Below, piece after piece: positions 8,375-17,497 of a DNA stretch of 64,000 bases. Below the pieces are notes generated by a model that had not been told where the DNA came from, did not search any database, and saw only the letters and a program-made list of their open reading frames with translations. How positions within the stretch are numbered: position 1 is the first letter of the stretch; each line of letters opens with the position of its first letter. Both the position numbers and the translations under genes were made by a program. This DNA comes from Kordia periserrulae. GTDB taxonomy: Bacteria > Bacteroidota > Bacteroidia > Flavobacteriales > Flavobacteriaceae. Location of the stretch: the NCBI RefSeq assembly GCF_003054265.1, contig NZ_QBKT01000001.1, positions 682,001-746,000 on the forward strand, written 5' to 3'.

Positions 8375-8704
8375 ATGATAACAGTTTCAGACACAGCTCG
8401 TAAAAAAGTAGTCGAACTCATGACAGATGATGGTTTTGACGCTACTACTGATTTTGTTCGTGTTGGTGTGAAAAGTGGTGGATGTTCTGGACTCTCTTAC
8501 GATTTATCATTTGACAAAAGTCACGCAGCAGAAGATAAAGTTTTTGAAGACAATGGTGTCAAAATCATTGTAGACAAAAAAAGCTTCTTGTATCTCGTAG
8601 GAACTATTTTGGAATATTCAGGTGGATTGAATGGAAAAGGATTTGTTTTCAACAACCCAAATGCACAACGCACTTGTGGATGTGGGGAGTCGTTCTCGCT
8701 GTAA
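8375..8704 (+). CDS. sufA: SufA/IscA-type Fe-S cluster carrier
   Basis: This 109-residue protein of the HesB/IscA/ErpA family has the three conserved cysteines: Cys37 in 'SGGCSGL' and Cys101 and Cys103 in the C-terminal 'CGCGESF' motif. Together they hold a [2Fe-2S] or [4Fe-4S] cluster for delivery to client proteins. The length is usual for the family. It is the first gene of the SUF operon here, followed by a non-suf gene and then sufB. The name sufA rather than iscA rests on the context. Confidence 0.92.
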   Translation: MITVSDTARKKVVELMTDDGFDATTDFVRVGVKSGGCSGLSYDLSFDKSHAAEDKVFEDNGVKIIVDKKSFLYLVGTILEYSGGLNGKGFVFNNPNAQRTCGCGESFSL

Positions 8705-8748
8705 AGCGCATTCAATGTTCAATGTTTTTGATTCAAGGTTAATTTCTA

Positions 8749-9150
8749 ATGGCAACTATAAAACAGTTTGAAGATTTAGAAATCTGGAAACTAGCCAGAA
8801 CACTTTGTCAAGATATTTTTGAACTCGCAAACACCACCGAATTAAAAAGTGATTATAAGCTTTATCACCAAATAAATGCTTCTTCAGGTTCTATTATGGA
8901 CAATATTGCAGAAGGATTTGAACGAAATGGAAATAAAGAATTTATACAATTCTTGTCAATTGCAAAAGCATCTTGTGGAGAAACAAGGTCACAATTGTAT
9001 AGAATTTTAGACAGAAAGTACATTACAAGTGAAGCTTTTGACACATTGAAAATGAAAACACTTGTATTGAATAAGAAAATTAGCGCATTTATAAATTATT
9101 TGTCAAAAAGTGACCTAAAAGGAAGTAAGTATAAGAACAAGCAACCTTGA
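8749..9150 (+). CDS. four-helix-bundle protein (S23 / 23S rRNA intervening-sequence protein family)
   Basis: This 133-residue all-helical protein has family landmarks: '[11 protein letters not shown]' near the N terminus, '[15 protein letters not shown]' in the middle, '[20 protein letters not shown]', and a basic C terminus. Family members form pentamers and are often encoded within rRNA intervening sequences or as scattered single genes. Their function is not established, though one relative acts in diversity-generating retroelements. No such element is visible here. It sits between sufA and sufB in the same direction, with 44 and 33 bases of spacing, so it should be transcribed with the suf genes. 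It looks like an insertion into that operon rather than a SUF component. Confidence 0.88.
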   Translation: MATIKQFEDLEIWKLARTLCQDIFELANTTELKSDYKLYHQINASSGSIMDNIAEGFERNGNKEFIQFLSIAKASCGETRSQLYRILDRKYITSEAFDTLKMKTLVLNKKISAFINYLSKSDLKGSKYKNKQP

Positions 9151-9183
9151 ACGTGGAACTTTAAACTTTGAACAAACAAGAAA

Positions 9184-10632
9184 ATGAGTAAATATACCGA
9201 AGAAGAATTACAGAAAGAACTGGAAACGAAAGAGTATGAGTACGGTTTTTATACCGATTTGAAAAGTGATACGTTTCCCAAAGGTCTGAATGAAGATATT
9301 ATTCGAGCGATTTCTGCAAAGAAGAATGAACCCGAGTGGATGACGGAATGGCGCTTGGATGCATTTCGAATTTGGTCGGAAATGGAAGAACCCGATTGGG
9401 CAAATGTCAATTATGAAAAACCAGACTTTCAAGCCATTTCGTACTATTCTGCTCCTAAAAAAGCCGATCCCAACAAAACACTAGACGATGTTGACCCAGA
9501 GTTGCTGGAAATGTATAAGAAACTCGGAATTTCTGTTGATGAACAAAAGAAATTGCAAGGAGTTGCGATTGATGTCGTAGTGGATTCGGTTTCTGTGGCG
9601 ACGACTTTTAAAAAGACACTTGCCGAAAAAGGCATCATCTTCTGCCCTATTTCGGAAGCCATTCAGGAACATCCAGAATTGGTGAAAAAATATTTAGGAA
9701 CTGTTGTTCCGAAAAAAGATAACTTTTACGCCGCGCTGAATTCTGCGGTATTTACCGATGGTTCTTTTTGTTATATTCCAAAAGGCGTTCGTTGTCCGAT
9801 GGAATTATCAACCTATTTCCGAATCAATGAAGCGGGAACAGGACAGTTTGAGCGTACGTTGGTGATTGCAGACGAAGGCAGCTATGTGAGTTATTTGGAA
9901 GGTTGTACAGCACCATCGCGTGATGAAAATCAATTGCATGCTGCGGTCGTAGAATTGATTGCTTTGGACGATGCAGAAATCAAATATTCTACGGTACAAA
10001 ACTGGTTTCCAGGAAATGCTGAAGGAAAAGGTGGTGTGTACAATTTCGTAACCAAGCGTGGATTGTGCGAAACCAACTCTAAAATTTCGTGGACGCAAGT
10101 AGAAACAGGTTCGGCAGTAACGTGGAAATATCCAAGTTGTGTATTGAAAGGAGACAATTCGGTAGGAGAATTTTATTCTATCGCGGTAACCAATAATTAC
10201 CAGCAAGCAGATACAGGAACGAAGATGATTCATTTGGGAAAAAACACCAAAAGCACTATTATTTCTAAAGGAATTTCGGCAGGAAAATCACAAAATAGCT
10301 ATCGCGGATTGGTACAAATTTCGCCACGAGCAGAAAATGCGCGTAACTTCTCGCAGTGTGATTCACTCTTGATGGGAAATAAATGTGGCGCACATACTTT
10401 TCCGTATATCGAAGCAAAAAATAAAACAGCACAAGTAGAACACGAAGCTACCACTAGTAAAATTGGGGAAGATCAAATTTTTTACTGCAATCAACGAGGA
10501 ATTGACACTGAAAAAGCCATCGCTTTGATTGTAAATGGTTTTAGCAAAGACGTGTTGAACAAGTTACCAATGGAATTTGCCATAGAGGCACAAAAATTAT
10601 TAGAAATTTCCTTAGAAGGTTCTGTTGGATAA
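9184..10632 (+). CDS. sufB: SufB, scaffold of the SufBCD complex
   Basis: This 482-residue protein is highly similar in pattern to SufB: '[15 protein letters not shown]' near the N terminus, '[20 protein letters not shown]', '[26 protein letters not shown]', '[12 protein letters not shown]', and the C-terminal '[17 protein letters not shown]' with its conserved Cys. It ends with '[16 protein letters not shown]'. SufB assembles Fe-S clusters in complex with SufC and SufD in the cytoplasm. The start codon ATG at 9184 is preceded by an AAGAAA stretch rather than a strong Shine-Dalgarno site, as is common in this phylum. Confidence 0.97.
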   Translation: MSKYTEEELQKELETKEYEYGFYTDLKSDTFPKGLNEDIIRAISAKKNEPEWMTEWRLDAFRIWSEMEEPDWANVNYEKPDFQAISYYSAPKKADPNKTLDDVDPELLEMYKKLGISVDEQKKLQGVAIDVVVDSVSVATTFKKTLAEKGIIFCPISEAIQEHPELVKKYLGTVVPKKDNFYAALNSAVFTDGSFCYIPKGVRCPMELSTYFRINEAGTGQFERTLVIADEGSYVSYLEGCTAPSRDENQLHAAVVELIALDDAEIKYSTVQNWFPGNAEGKGGVYNFVTKRGLCETNSKISWTQVETGSAVTWKYPSCVLKGDNSVGEFYSIAVTNNYQQADTGTKMIHLGKNTKSTIISKGISAGKSQNSYRGLVQISPRAENARNFSQCDSLLMGNKCGAHTFPYIEAKNKTAQVEHEATTSKIGEDQIFYCNQRGIDTEKAIALIVNGFSKDVLNKLPMEFAIEAQKLLEISLEGSVG

Positions 10633-10652
10633 GCAATCAAAAAAACTATACA

Positions 10653-11087
10653 ATGAAAAAAATCTATTTCATCCTTGCATTCGGACTTTTGCTAGTAAGT
10701 TGTAAAAACGAAACAAAAACAACAGATAAAGCCGCAAGCGAAACAGAAAAAAAAGAAGGTTTTACCGCAACAAAAACAGTTGGTGATGCGTATGACACGT
10801 TTTCCGGAATGTTTTTATACTTGGAAAATGAAAATGCTGCGGTGTTGAAAACATCAAACAGTCAAATGTATGCTGTGGTGATTGACGAAAAAATGCACGA
10901 ACTCAACAAGCAATGCGATCAGTTTAAACAAAACGAACACGATATGGTTCCTGTAGTTATTAGAGGAACTACGATGCCAAATCCTGTTAAAGACGGATGG
11001 CCAGAAGCTGTTGAAATTAAAGAAATTCTTTCCGTACAAAAACCAAGCGGAAATGATGGCACCATCATTATCACCAACAATCAATAA
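10653..11087 (+). CDS. lipoprotein of unknown function within the suf operon
   Basis: This 144-residue protein has a lipoprotein signal (lipobox LLVSC, Cys17). A Lys/Thr/Glu-rich linker follows, and then a small domain with 'YDTFSGMFLYLENENAAVLKT', 'MYAVVIDEKMHELNKQC' and 'VPVVIRGTTMPNPVKDGWPEAVEIKEIL'. The 'V.IRGT...EIKEI' pattern resembles small OB-fold-like lipoproteins, but I do not recognise a named family with certainty. It lies 20 bases after sufB and 34 before sufC, so it is co-transcribed. A periplasmic or outer-membrane lipoprotein has no known place in cytoplasmic Fe-S assembly, so its position may be accidental. Confidence 0.8.
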   Translation: MKKIYFILAFGLLLVSCKNETKTTDKAASETEKKEGFTATKTVGDAYDTFSGMFLYLENENAAVLKTSNSQMYAVVIDEKMHELNKQCDQFKQNEHDMVPVVIRGTTMPNPVKDGWPEAVEIKEILSVQKPSGNDGTIIITNNQ

Positions 11088-11121
11088 TTCGATTTACAAA
11101 AAATAGAAAACATAGTTTACC

Positions 11122-11874
11122 ATGTTACACATAAAAAATTTACACGCAGGTATTGAAGAAAAAGGAATTCTGAAAGGAATCAACCTTGAAGTAAAAGCAG
11201 GAGAAGTACATGCGATTATGGGACCAAACGGTTCTGGAAAAAGTACCTTATCATCTGTTATTGCAGGAAAAGAAGAATACGAAGTAACGGAAGGAGAAAT
11301 TTTCCTTAACGGAGAAAATATTGAAGAACTAGGACCTGAAGAGCGTGCGCATGAAGGTGTATTTTTATCATTCCAATATCCTGTAGAAATTCCTGGTGTT
11401 ACGGTAACCAACTTCATCAAAACGGCTATCAACGAAACGCGCAAAGCAAAAGGTTTGGAAGAAATGTCGGCAAGCGAAATGCTTAAAAAGATTCGTGAAA
11501 AAGCTGAATTACTCGAAATTGACCGTAAATTTTTATCGCGCTCGTTGAATGAAGGATTTTCTGGCGGAGAAAAAAAGCGTAATGAAATTTTTCAAATGGC
11601 AATGCTAGAGCCAAAATTAGCCATCTTAGACGAAACCGATTCTGGATTGGATATTGACGCGTTGCGAATTGTTGCCAATGGTGTGAATAAATTACGTAGC
11701 AAAGACAACGCTGTTATCGTCATTACGCACTATCAGCGTTTATTAGAATATATTGTGCCTGATTATGTTCACGTATTGCACGATGGAAAAATTGTAAAAT
11801 CAGGAACCAAAGAACTTGCTTTAGAGTTAGAAGAAAAAGGATACGATTGGATTAAGCAAGAAGCAACTATTTAA
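11122..11874 (+). CDS. sufC: SufC, ATPase of the SufBCD complex
   Basis: This 250-residue ABC-type ATPase carries Walker [10 protein letters not shown] (34-42) and the SUF-specific signature '[14 protein letters not shown]'. Walker B is '[16 protein letters not shown]', and the switch histidine is in '[14 protein letters not shown]'. These are the standard SufC motifs and the length is normal. ATP binding drives structural change in SufB-SufD during cluster assembly. It is followed 11 bases later by sufD. Confidence 0.97.
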   Translation: MLHIKNLHAGIEEKGILKGINLEVKAGEVHAIMGPNGSGKSTLSSVIAGKEEYEVTEGEIFLNGENIEELGPEERAHEGVFLSFQYPVEIPGVTVTNFIKTAINETRKAKGLEEMSASEMLKKIREKAELLEIDRKFLSRSLNEGFSGGEKKRNEIFQMAMLEPKLAILDETDSGLDIDALRIVANGVNKLRSKDNAVIVITHYQRLLEYIVPDYVHVLHDGKIVKSGTKELALELEEKGYDWIKQEATI

Positions 11875-11885
11875 GGAAGTACCAC

Positions 11886-13205
11886 ATGGAATTAAAAGAT
11901 AAATTATTGTCATCATTTATGGTTTTTGAAGATCGTGTTCACGATGAATCAAAGCATATTCATGACATTAGAAATCACGCAATAAAGACCTTTCAACAAA
12001 AAGGATTTCCTACAAAAAAAGACGAAGATTGGAAATATACGTCGCTAAATTCCATATTGAAGCACGATTATGTTATTTCGCCACGTCACGAATCAGCAAT
12101 TGAATTTAAGGAAGTTAAAAAGTATTTTATTCACGATATTGATACGTACAAAATTGTATTTATCGACGGAAAATACAGTTCGTTTCTATCCGAAACAACA
12201 CATGACGGCATTGATGTTTGCTTGATGAGTGCAGCGTTGAATCAGCCTAAGTATAAAGTGATTATAGATTCATACTATAACAAAGCTGCCAAAGACACAC
12301 ACAGTTTAACGTCGTTAAATACCGCGTTTGCTTCGGAAGGTGCGTACATTCACATTCCACGAAATAACGTAGTGAAAAAACCGATACAAATTATTCACTT
12401 TTCTACAGGAAGCGAAGCATCTGTGATGTTGCAACCGCGCAATTTGATTGTAGTTGATGAAAATTCACATGTGCAAATTATTGAGCGTCATCAAAGTTTA
12501 ACATCGAATGTTGTGTTGACAAATTCGGTTACAGAAATATTTGCCAATAAGCGTGCGATTGTCGATTATTACAAAATTCAAAACGACAACCAAGAAGCGT
12601 CGTTAATTGATAATACGTTTGTTTCTCAAAAGCAAAGCAGTAATGTTTCGGTGCATACCTTTTCTTTTGGCGGAAAGTTGGTGCGAAACAATTTGCAGTT
12701 TTTTCAAAAAGGAGAACGCATTGATTCTACCATGAAAGGTGTGACCATTATTGATGACAAACAACACGTTGACCACAACACATTGGTACATCATATTGAG
12801 CCAAATTGTGAAAGTCATCAAGATTATAAAGGAATTTTTGGCGGACGTTCTACAGGTGTTTTCAATGGAAAAGTAATTGTAGAAAAGGAAGCACAAAAGA
12901 CGAATGCGTTTCAAGCAAATAATAATATTTTGGTAGATGATAAAGCAACCATCAACACCAAACCACAACTTGAAATTTTTGCAGATGATGTAAAATGCTC
13001 GCACGGTTGTACCATTGGTCAGTTGGACAAAGATGCTTTATTTTATCTGCGTTCGCGCGGAATTCCCGAGAAGGAAGCAAAAGCATTGTTAATGTACGCG
13101 TTTGCAAATAACGTTTTAGCAAGCGTGAAAATAAACGCTATCAAAACGCGAATCACCAAGTTAATCGCACAAAAATTAGGTGTGAATTTAGGATTCGAAC
13201 TATAA
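11886..13205 (+). CDS. sufD: SufD, SufB partner
   Basis: This 439-residue protein has the SufD N-terminal part ('GFPTKKDEDWKYTSLNSILKHD') and the beta-helical core ending in 'FADDVKCSHGCTIGQLDKDALFYLRSRGI', with the conserved Cys-His. The family forms the SufBC2D complex and helps iron entry. It is the last gene of the forward suf operon. A rho-independent terminator begins 23 bases after the stop. In many flavobacteria sufS and sufE follow directly; here they are about 24-27 kb away on the other strand. Confidence 0.96.
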   Translation: MELKDKLLSSFMVFEDRVHDESKHIHDIRNHAIKTFQQKGFPTKKDEDWKYTSLNSILKHDYVISPRHESAIEFKEVKKYFIHDIDTYKIVFIDGKYSSFLSETTHDGIDVCLMSAALNQPKYKVIIDSYYNKAAKDTHSLTSLNTAFASEGAYIHIPRNNVVKKPIQIIHFSTGSEASVMLQPRNLIVVDENSHVQIIERHQSLTSNVVLTNSVTEIFANKRAIVDYYKIQNDNQEASLIDNTFVSQKQSSNVSVHTFSFGGKLVRNNLQFFQKGERIDSTMKGVTIIDDKQHVDHNTLVHHIEPNCESHQDYKGIFGGRSTGVFNGKVIVEKEAQKTNAFQANNNILVDDKATINTKPQLEIFADDVKCSHGCTIGQLDKDALFYLRSRGIPEKEAKALLMYAFANNVLASVKINAIKTRITKLIAQKLGVNLGFEL

Positions 13206-13228
13206 AAAATAGGACAAAAAAGAGAGAT

Positions 13229-13264
13229 AAAATCCCGAAGCGTTCATGCTTTGGGATTTTTTTT
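13229..13264. terminator. terminator after sufD (works in both directions)
   Basis: Arms AAAATCCCGAAGC (13229-13241) and GCTTTGGGATTTT (13248-13260) pair with one G-T mismatch around a 6-base loop, followed by a T-run to 13264. The converging minus-strand gene ends at 13268, so the A-run on the left can serve it as well. Confidence 0.85.
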
Positions 13265-13267
13265 GGC

Positions 13268-13804
13268 TTAAAGTTCAATTTCTTCTGCAATAATTCTGTA
13301 AATATCAACTTCAGGAAGCAGTGTTTGTAATTGCATTGCGACAGCTGTAAATTGAGAATCTTGTCGCAAACGCTTCCAAGTATTTTTTACGTATTGATTA
13401 AAGTTTTCCTGCGGTGATTGTTGATATGCTGGGTTTTCTTTGACCATCATTAAAATTTGCTGAATGGTTTCTCTTCCATTTGTCAACTTTGTTTTGATAG
13501 GCTCGTGCAATCCTGTCAACACACTATGCGCGGATTCTAAGCAATTGGCGCCAACCATTAACACGTGTCTTCTTTTTTGAGGAACATCATTTGTTTTTGC
13601 CACAAACAACTGATTTTGCAAAATGCTCATACGACTCGATTCTACCAATCCAAACTGCTTTAATGCTTGTTGATTTTCAGAAAGCCAACGCTCAATCTCC
13701 GCTAAAAAGCGAGAAGATTTGGAACGAAGCAATTCAGAAATCAATTCAACTTTGTAAATGGAAGCTTCAAAGAAGTTGTTTTTTTCTATGATACTTGTTT
13801 TCAT
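13268..13804 (-). CDS. hypothetical protein, third gene of the DUF2589 operon
   Basis: This 178-residue protein has no signal peptide and is predicted to be mostly helical. It begins 'KNNFFEASIYKVELISELL' and contains 'RFLAEIERWLSENQQALKQFG' and 'QYVKNTWKRLRQDSQF'. I do not recognise a family. It lies 46 bases downstream of the 246-residue gene and is the last of a three-gene minus-strand operon, ending at the terminator shared with sufD. Cytoplasmic location is inferred from the absence of a signal or membrane segment. Confidence 0.75.
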   Translation of the reverse strand: MKTSIIEKNNFFEASIYKVELISELLRSKSSRFLAEIERWLSENQQALKQFGLVESSRMSILQNQLFVAKTNDVPQKRRHVLMVGANCLESAHSVLTGLHEPIKTKLTNGRETIQQILMMVKENPAYQQSPQENFNQYVKNTWKRLRQDSQFTAVAMQLQTLLPEVDIYRIIAEEIEL

Positions 13805-13850
13805 TTGTTGCTGTTTTTGTTATTTTCACTTACGTGTGAAAACCATGGGT

Positions 13851-14591
13851 TTATAGATAATCTAATCGTTGTACGGTATTACCGTTTTCGTCTACATCAG
13901 TTGTCCATTCCATAGCGTCGTCCGTAATGTTTATTTTAATACTGATAAGATTCGTAGGATCGTTGATGGCTTCCAAACGTTGCGTTTCTACGATGACAGG
14001 AAGATCTTGAATTTCTGGCGTTCGTGGTTGTAAATTTTGTTCAATTTCTTGCACCATTGCTGTACGGAATACAGGCTCTTCAATATTCAAATCTGTCAAA
14101 AAGCCAAAAGAAACATCCACAAATTTATTTGCTGATATATTTAAAGCGTTGGCATATTCTGCGGAAGTAGTTCCGTCAGCAGATTCGCCTTCTGGTGCGG
14201 CAGTAGCTTCTGCTTGTTGTAAACGGGAAACTGTTGCGGTTGCTTCTACTTGTGCTTTAGTTGCCAATTCTGGTTGAATACTTTGTAAGTAGGCATTATG
14301 TTCATCAGCTCTATCTGCTAGTGAATCAGTAGTTACTTTGGTAAAAGCATCTTCATATACTTTTTGCACTTCGCTTTCCGTATAACTGCGTGCAACCGTT
14401 TGTGTAGTATCAACAGCAACTGGAATTGTTAACTGCATGTCTTTGATGCGTATGTTTGGCACGGCAAAATGTTTCAACATTGGATTTTCCACATATTCTT
14501 GGGCGATTGCTAAGGTTTCAATATCTGATTGTACTTTGGCATTGGTAACCTCTTTATAAATCTTTCCGATATAATCTTTTAAGGTAATCAT
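13851..14591 (-). CDS. hypothetical protein paired with a DUF2589 protein
   Basis: This 246-residue acidic protein has no signal peptide. Its N-terminal half is helical ('MITLKDYIGKIYKEVTNAKV') with a segment 'NIRIKDMQLTIPVAVDTT', which resembles the beta-edge statements of DUF2589-like proteins. An Ala/Glu/Thr-rich middle (about 105-150) is followed by a C-terminal part ending in 'SIKINITDDAMEWTTDVDENG'. I do not recognise a named family. It lies between the DUF2589 gene (68 bases upstream) and the 178-residue gene, so the three products may act together. Confidence 0.75.
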   Translation of the reverse strand: MITLKDYIGKIYKEVTNAKVQSDIETLAIAQEYVENPMLKHFAVPNIRIKDMQLTIPVAVDTTQTVARSYTESEVQKVYEDAFTKVTTDSLADRADEHNAYLQSIQPELATKAQVEATATVSRLQQAEATAAPEGESADGTTSAEYANALNISANKFVDVSFGFLTDLNIEEPVFRTAMVQEIEQNLQPRTPEIQDLPVIVETQRLEAINDPTNLISIKINITDDAMEWTTDVDENGNTVQRLDYL

Positions 14592-14659
14592 GATTTTTTT
14601 GTTTTTTTAAGTGGAAGAAACCTCCGAAGAGGCTTCTTCAATTGTTAATGAAATACGTT

Positions 14660-15196
14660 TTAAGATTCAATAATAGACTCTTCAAGCATGTCTAACACAC
14701 GACTCATTCCTGCTGGAAGTTCGTCTTGTACTGCATGAATTCTAACATTCATACTATAAGAACGCTTCGATTCGTCAGAGTACGTATTTTTCTTTTGGTA
14801 CGAGTAACTTCCTTTAAAGTCAAAACGTCCCCAAGCCCAACGTAAACTCAATTCAGCACTTAAATCTAATTTGTGAGAAGTTGTCGTGGTCACTTTGGTC
14901 ACACTAGAAATTTTAGCATTAAAATCGATAGTGGTATCGGCAACTCTCATGAATGGAATTGGCACAATGGTTAATAACGGTGTGGTTAATGTAACTTCTG
15001 TACTGATTCCGTCAATTAATTTGGAGTAAATAAATGATACATTTTTTACTTTCCCCAAATCATCTAAACCTACTTCGTTGATAAAATCAACCGTAGACAG
15101 TGCTGCTGCTGCTTGCGCATCAATAACTGCTGTTAATGGCTTTCCTAACATCGCACTAAAGTTGATGTTAGCAATCTCATTTGGATTAACTGGCAT
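14660..15196 (-). CDS. DUF2589 domain-containing protein
   Basis: This 178-residue protein has the DUF2589 opening, 'LGKPLTAVIDAQAAAALSTVDFINEVG', after which come 'VSFIYSKLID', 'TLTTPLLTIVPIPFMRVADTTIDFNAKISS' and a C-terminal strand-rich segment with 'GSYSYQKKNTYSDESKRSYSMNVRIHA'. The function of this family is not established. Sequences of this kind often occur as small gene groups. It is the first gene of a three-gene operon with its own promoter and a palindrome at the predicted transcript start. Confidence 0.82.
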   Translation of the reverse strand: MPVNPNEIANINFSAMLGKPLTAVIDAQAAAALSTVDFINEVGLDDLGKVKNVSFIYSKLIDGISTEVTLTTPLLTIVPIPFMRVADTTIDFNAKISSVTKVTTTTSHKLDLSAELSLRWAWGRFDFKGSYSYQKKNTYSDESKRSYSMNVRIHAVQDELPAGMSRVLDMLEESIIES

Positions 15197-15311
15197 AATT
15201 GTAATTTTTTAAAATTTTGTGCCTACTCTTTTTCAAAGGCTTTTCGGCTTTCTCCTTTTGTGCAAAAAATAGTCGCGAACAATTTCTTACGGATTTTAAG
15301 CTTAAAAAGAT

Positions 15312-15327
15312 ATTCTTTCGAAAGAAT
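15312..15327. promoter_or_regulatory. perfect 16-base palindrome at the transcript start of the DUF2589 operon
   Basis: The sequence ATTCTTTCGAAAGAAT is its own reverse complement. It lies 8 bases downstream of the predicted -7 box on the minus strand, right where transcription should begin. That position suits an operator for a dimeric repressor. No regulator gene is adjacent. The surrounding gap (15197-15556) otherwise shows no gene. Confidence 0.45.
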
Positions 15328-15334
15328 TACGGCG

Positions 15335-15364
15335 CAAACATACAACATTTGTTGTTTTACACAA
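15335..15364 (-). promoter_or_regulatory. promoter of the DUF2589 operon
   Basis: On the minus strand: TTG (15364-15362), a 19-base spacer and TATGTTTG (15342-15335), a full match to the Bacteroidota consensus. The 5' leader would be about 130 bases long. Confidence 0.6.
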
Positions 15365-15485
15365 ACATATTACAATATTTAATCCTGTAATTTCACATTA
15401 TAATAAGTAATATGTTTTAAAATGTATTGTTTAAAGTTGAAGTAAAGCGATTTCAAATTATGCTAGAATACACATATCACAAGAA

Positions 15486-15525
15486 AAAGAGCTGCAATGT
15501 ACCACGATGTACATTGCAGCTCTTT
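15486..15525. terminator. strong hairpin terminator of the serine hydrolase gene
   Basis: A perfect 17-base stem (arms 15486-15502 and 15509-15525, beginning AAAGAGCTGC) encloses the loop CACGAT. On the minus strand it is followed by a T-rich run, so it should end the transcript of the hydrolase gene. Confidence 0.85.
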
Positions 15526-15556
15526 GTAAAATTTTTGATTTTGTAGTTGCAGTTAC

Positions 15557-16900
15557 TTATTCAACCGCATTGCATATTTCACTTAGAAAACGATTAAAGT
15601 CGAGCGCATCTTTTCCAACCAATCCAAAACGCACTACTACCAAGTTTTTTGAAGGAATGATGTACACTCGCTGTCCTTGATATCCATTTGCCGAATACAT
15701 ATCTTTTGGTACATCTTTGTGAAATCCGCCAGCATTGAGCCAAAAATGACCGCCGTAACGTCCTTCTGATGTTGGTGTTGGTTTGGTAATATAATCTACC
15801 CAAGAATCGTCAAAAATACGTGTGCCGTTCCAGTCGCCTCTGTGTAAATACAACAAGCCAAATTTTGCCCAATCGCGCGGCGTTGCCCAACCATACGACG
15901 AACCTACATAGTTTCCATCCATGTCAGCTTCAATCAGCATAGAGTGCATGCCGATTTTATCGATAAAATTTGTGTACGGAAAATCTAAGTATTCTTGATG
16001 ACTGTTGAACTGTTGTCGCAAGATTCCCGATAGTAAATTAGACGTTCCAGAAGAGTAATTCCATGTTTCGTTTGGTTTTCCAACTAACGGTTTGTCTATT
16101 TGAGAAGCGGTCATGTCTTTGTCTAAAAAGAGCATTTTGGTGACATCAGAGATAGTATTGTAGTTTTCATCCCACTCCAAACCGCTGTTCATTTGCAATA
16201 AATTGTGAATGGTAATTTCTTTTCGTTCATCATTTTTCCAAGCTTCAATAGGTGCGTTGTCCAACACGCTCAATTTCCCTTGATATTCTAGTATTCCATA
16301 CATCGTGCTTACTAAGCTCTTCGTCATGGACCAACCTAAGATTTTGGAGTCTTTGTCAAACCCTTTTGCATATTTTTCAGCAATAATTTGGTCTTTATAG
16401 ATGACTAAAACCGCTCTTGTTTTTTTAACATCTTCACCGTCTACTTTTTCAAAAGCGTATTGTACTGCTTTGTTTACTTTTTCGTAATTGATATTAGAAA
16501 ACGTAGTGTCTTTTTGCGGCATGTTTCCATACGGATATGGCAACATTCGTATAGTAGTATCTCGTTGCGGAATTGGCGTTTTTTGAGTTACATCGTACTC
16601 ATCATCAATTAAAACACTACCTAAGCCTTTTCGATAGATGGCAGTACGTTCCATAAGTCCGTACACAGAAGCCGAAGCATATTTTTTTTGCTGATCTACA
16701 AAATCACGAGCAAATTTAATTGGTGAAAATCCATTATCTGTTGTATCGGTAAAAGCGGGCGCTCTTCCGGCAACAAAAACAGAAGAACTCATGTTTTTGG
16801 CAGAATATCCAGAAATGATATTCAGTTTAGAGTAATTGAATGCAATTAGCACTACAATTACTGCAATTATAACTCCTAGAATTTTTAAAGCTTTTTTCAT
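15557..16900 (-). CDS. serine hydrolase, beta-lactamase class C / penicillin-binding-like family
   Basis: This 447-residue protein has one N-terminal membrane helix (about 5-22), so the catalytic part faces the periplasm. The nucleophile motif S191-M-T-K194 sits in 'LGWSMTKSLVST', and the second motif is Y282-S-S rather than the usual Y-x-N. 'DWAKFGLLYLHRGDW' and 'GGHFWLNAGG' (in place of the K-T-G or H-x-G triad) follow. This is the layout of the class C beta-lactamase fold used by esterases, D-peptidases and beta-lactamases; the substrate cannot be told. The gene stands alone, with a strong terminator downstream. A CAAAGATA (16954-16961, TATCTTTG on the minus strand) may be its -7 box, but no -33 TTG is evident. 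Confidence 0.87.
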   Translation of the reverse strand: MKKALKILGVIIAVIVVLIAFNYSKLNIISGYSAKNMSSSVFVAGRAPAFTDTTDNGFSPIKFARDFVDQQKKYASASVYGLMERTAIYRKGLGSVLIDDEYDVTQKTPIPQRDTTIRMLPYPYGNMPQKDTTFSNINYEKVNKAVQYAFEKVDGEDVKKTRAVLVIYKDQIIAEKYAKGFDKDSKILGWSMTKSLVSTMYGILEYQGKLSVLDNAPIEAWKNDERKEITIHNLLQMNSGLEWDENYNTISDVTKMLFLDKDMTASQIDKPLVGKPNETWNYSSGTSNLLSGILRQQFNSHQEYLDFPYTNFIDKIGMHSMLIEADMDGNYVGSSYGWATPRDWAKFGLLYLHRGDWNGTRIFDDSWVDYITKPTPTSEGRYGGHFWLNAGGFHKDVPKDMYSANGYQGQRVYIIPSKNLVVVRFGLVGKDALDFNRFLSEICNAVE

Positions 16901-17193
16901 CTTTTTGTGGGCATTTAATGCTTGCTACGTTGATATTAGCAAACGACTGTCTTCAAAGATATTAAAATTAAAGTGATTTGTACTATGGTAGATTTTAGAC
17001 TTTTAGGCCTCAATTTTTATTGCGAAAAAAGTTAGTTTTAAAACATCTGTCAGAAAGCACAGTGTTTTTCCTATTTTAAAAAAAGGAAAAACACCTCTTA
17101 AAAGTATCTATAAAGCTGTTTTCCAATTAAGTAATTAAATACATATTTGTAAGTATGTTACGTAACAAAACTATAATTTAAAACTAGAAAACC

Positions 17194-17478
17194 ATGAAAA
17201 AAAAGAAAGCCAATTTAAAAAAGCTCTCGCTTAACAAGAAGGTTGTTTCTAATTTAGAAAGCCAACAAGCAAATGGAGGAGCGCCGTATTCGGTAAACAT
17301 TTGTCCAATCAATACGTTTTACAACTGCCCGATTAATACGCTCGCTTGTCCAAATACGCTAATTTGTCCGATTGACACGCGTTTACAATGTCCGATAGAT
17401 ACGCTGGTTTGCCCAATTGAAACTATTGAATGTCCTACGCTTGCATGTCCAATTGACACCGTAGGCTGTCCTTATTAA
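17194..17478 (+). CDS. CPxxT-repeat GG-leader peptide (RiPP-precursor-like)
   Basis: This 94-residue peptide has the leader NLKKLSLNKKVVSNLESQQA followed by NGG, matching Bacteroidota class I lanthipeptide-type leaders that are cleaved after GG. The core of about 63 residues contains nine Cys, each followed directly by Pro. Most units read C-P-(I)-(N/D/E)-T, with Cys spacing of 5-8 residues: CPINT, CPINT, CPNT, CPIDT, CPIDT, CPIET, CPT, CPIDT, and a final CPY. Cys and Thr thus alternate, as in peptides with thioether rings, but a Cys-Pro register of this sort is unusual. The next gene, 20 bases on, encodes a sister peptide. No synthetase, cyclase or transporter lies nearby. Confidence 0.78.
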   Translation: MKKKKANLKKLSLNKKVVSNLESQQANGGAPYSVNICPINTFYNCPINTLACPNTLICPIDTRLQCPIDTLVCPIETIECPTLACPIDTVGCPY

Positions 17479-17497
17479 TCCATTAAATACTTAAATC

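Noticed and set aside
8749-9150. An rRNA intervening sequence or diversity-generating retroelement around the four-helix-bundle gene
   Set aside because: No rRNA gene, reverse transcriptase or template/variable repeat is present nearby.
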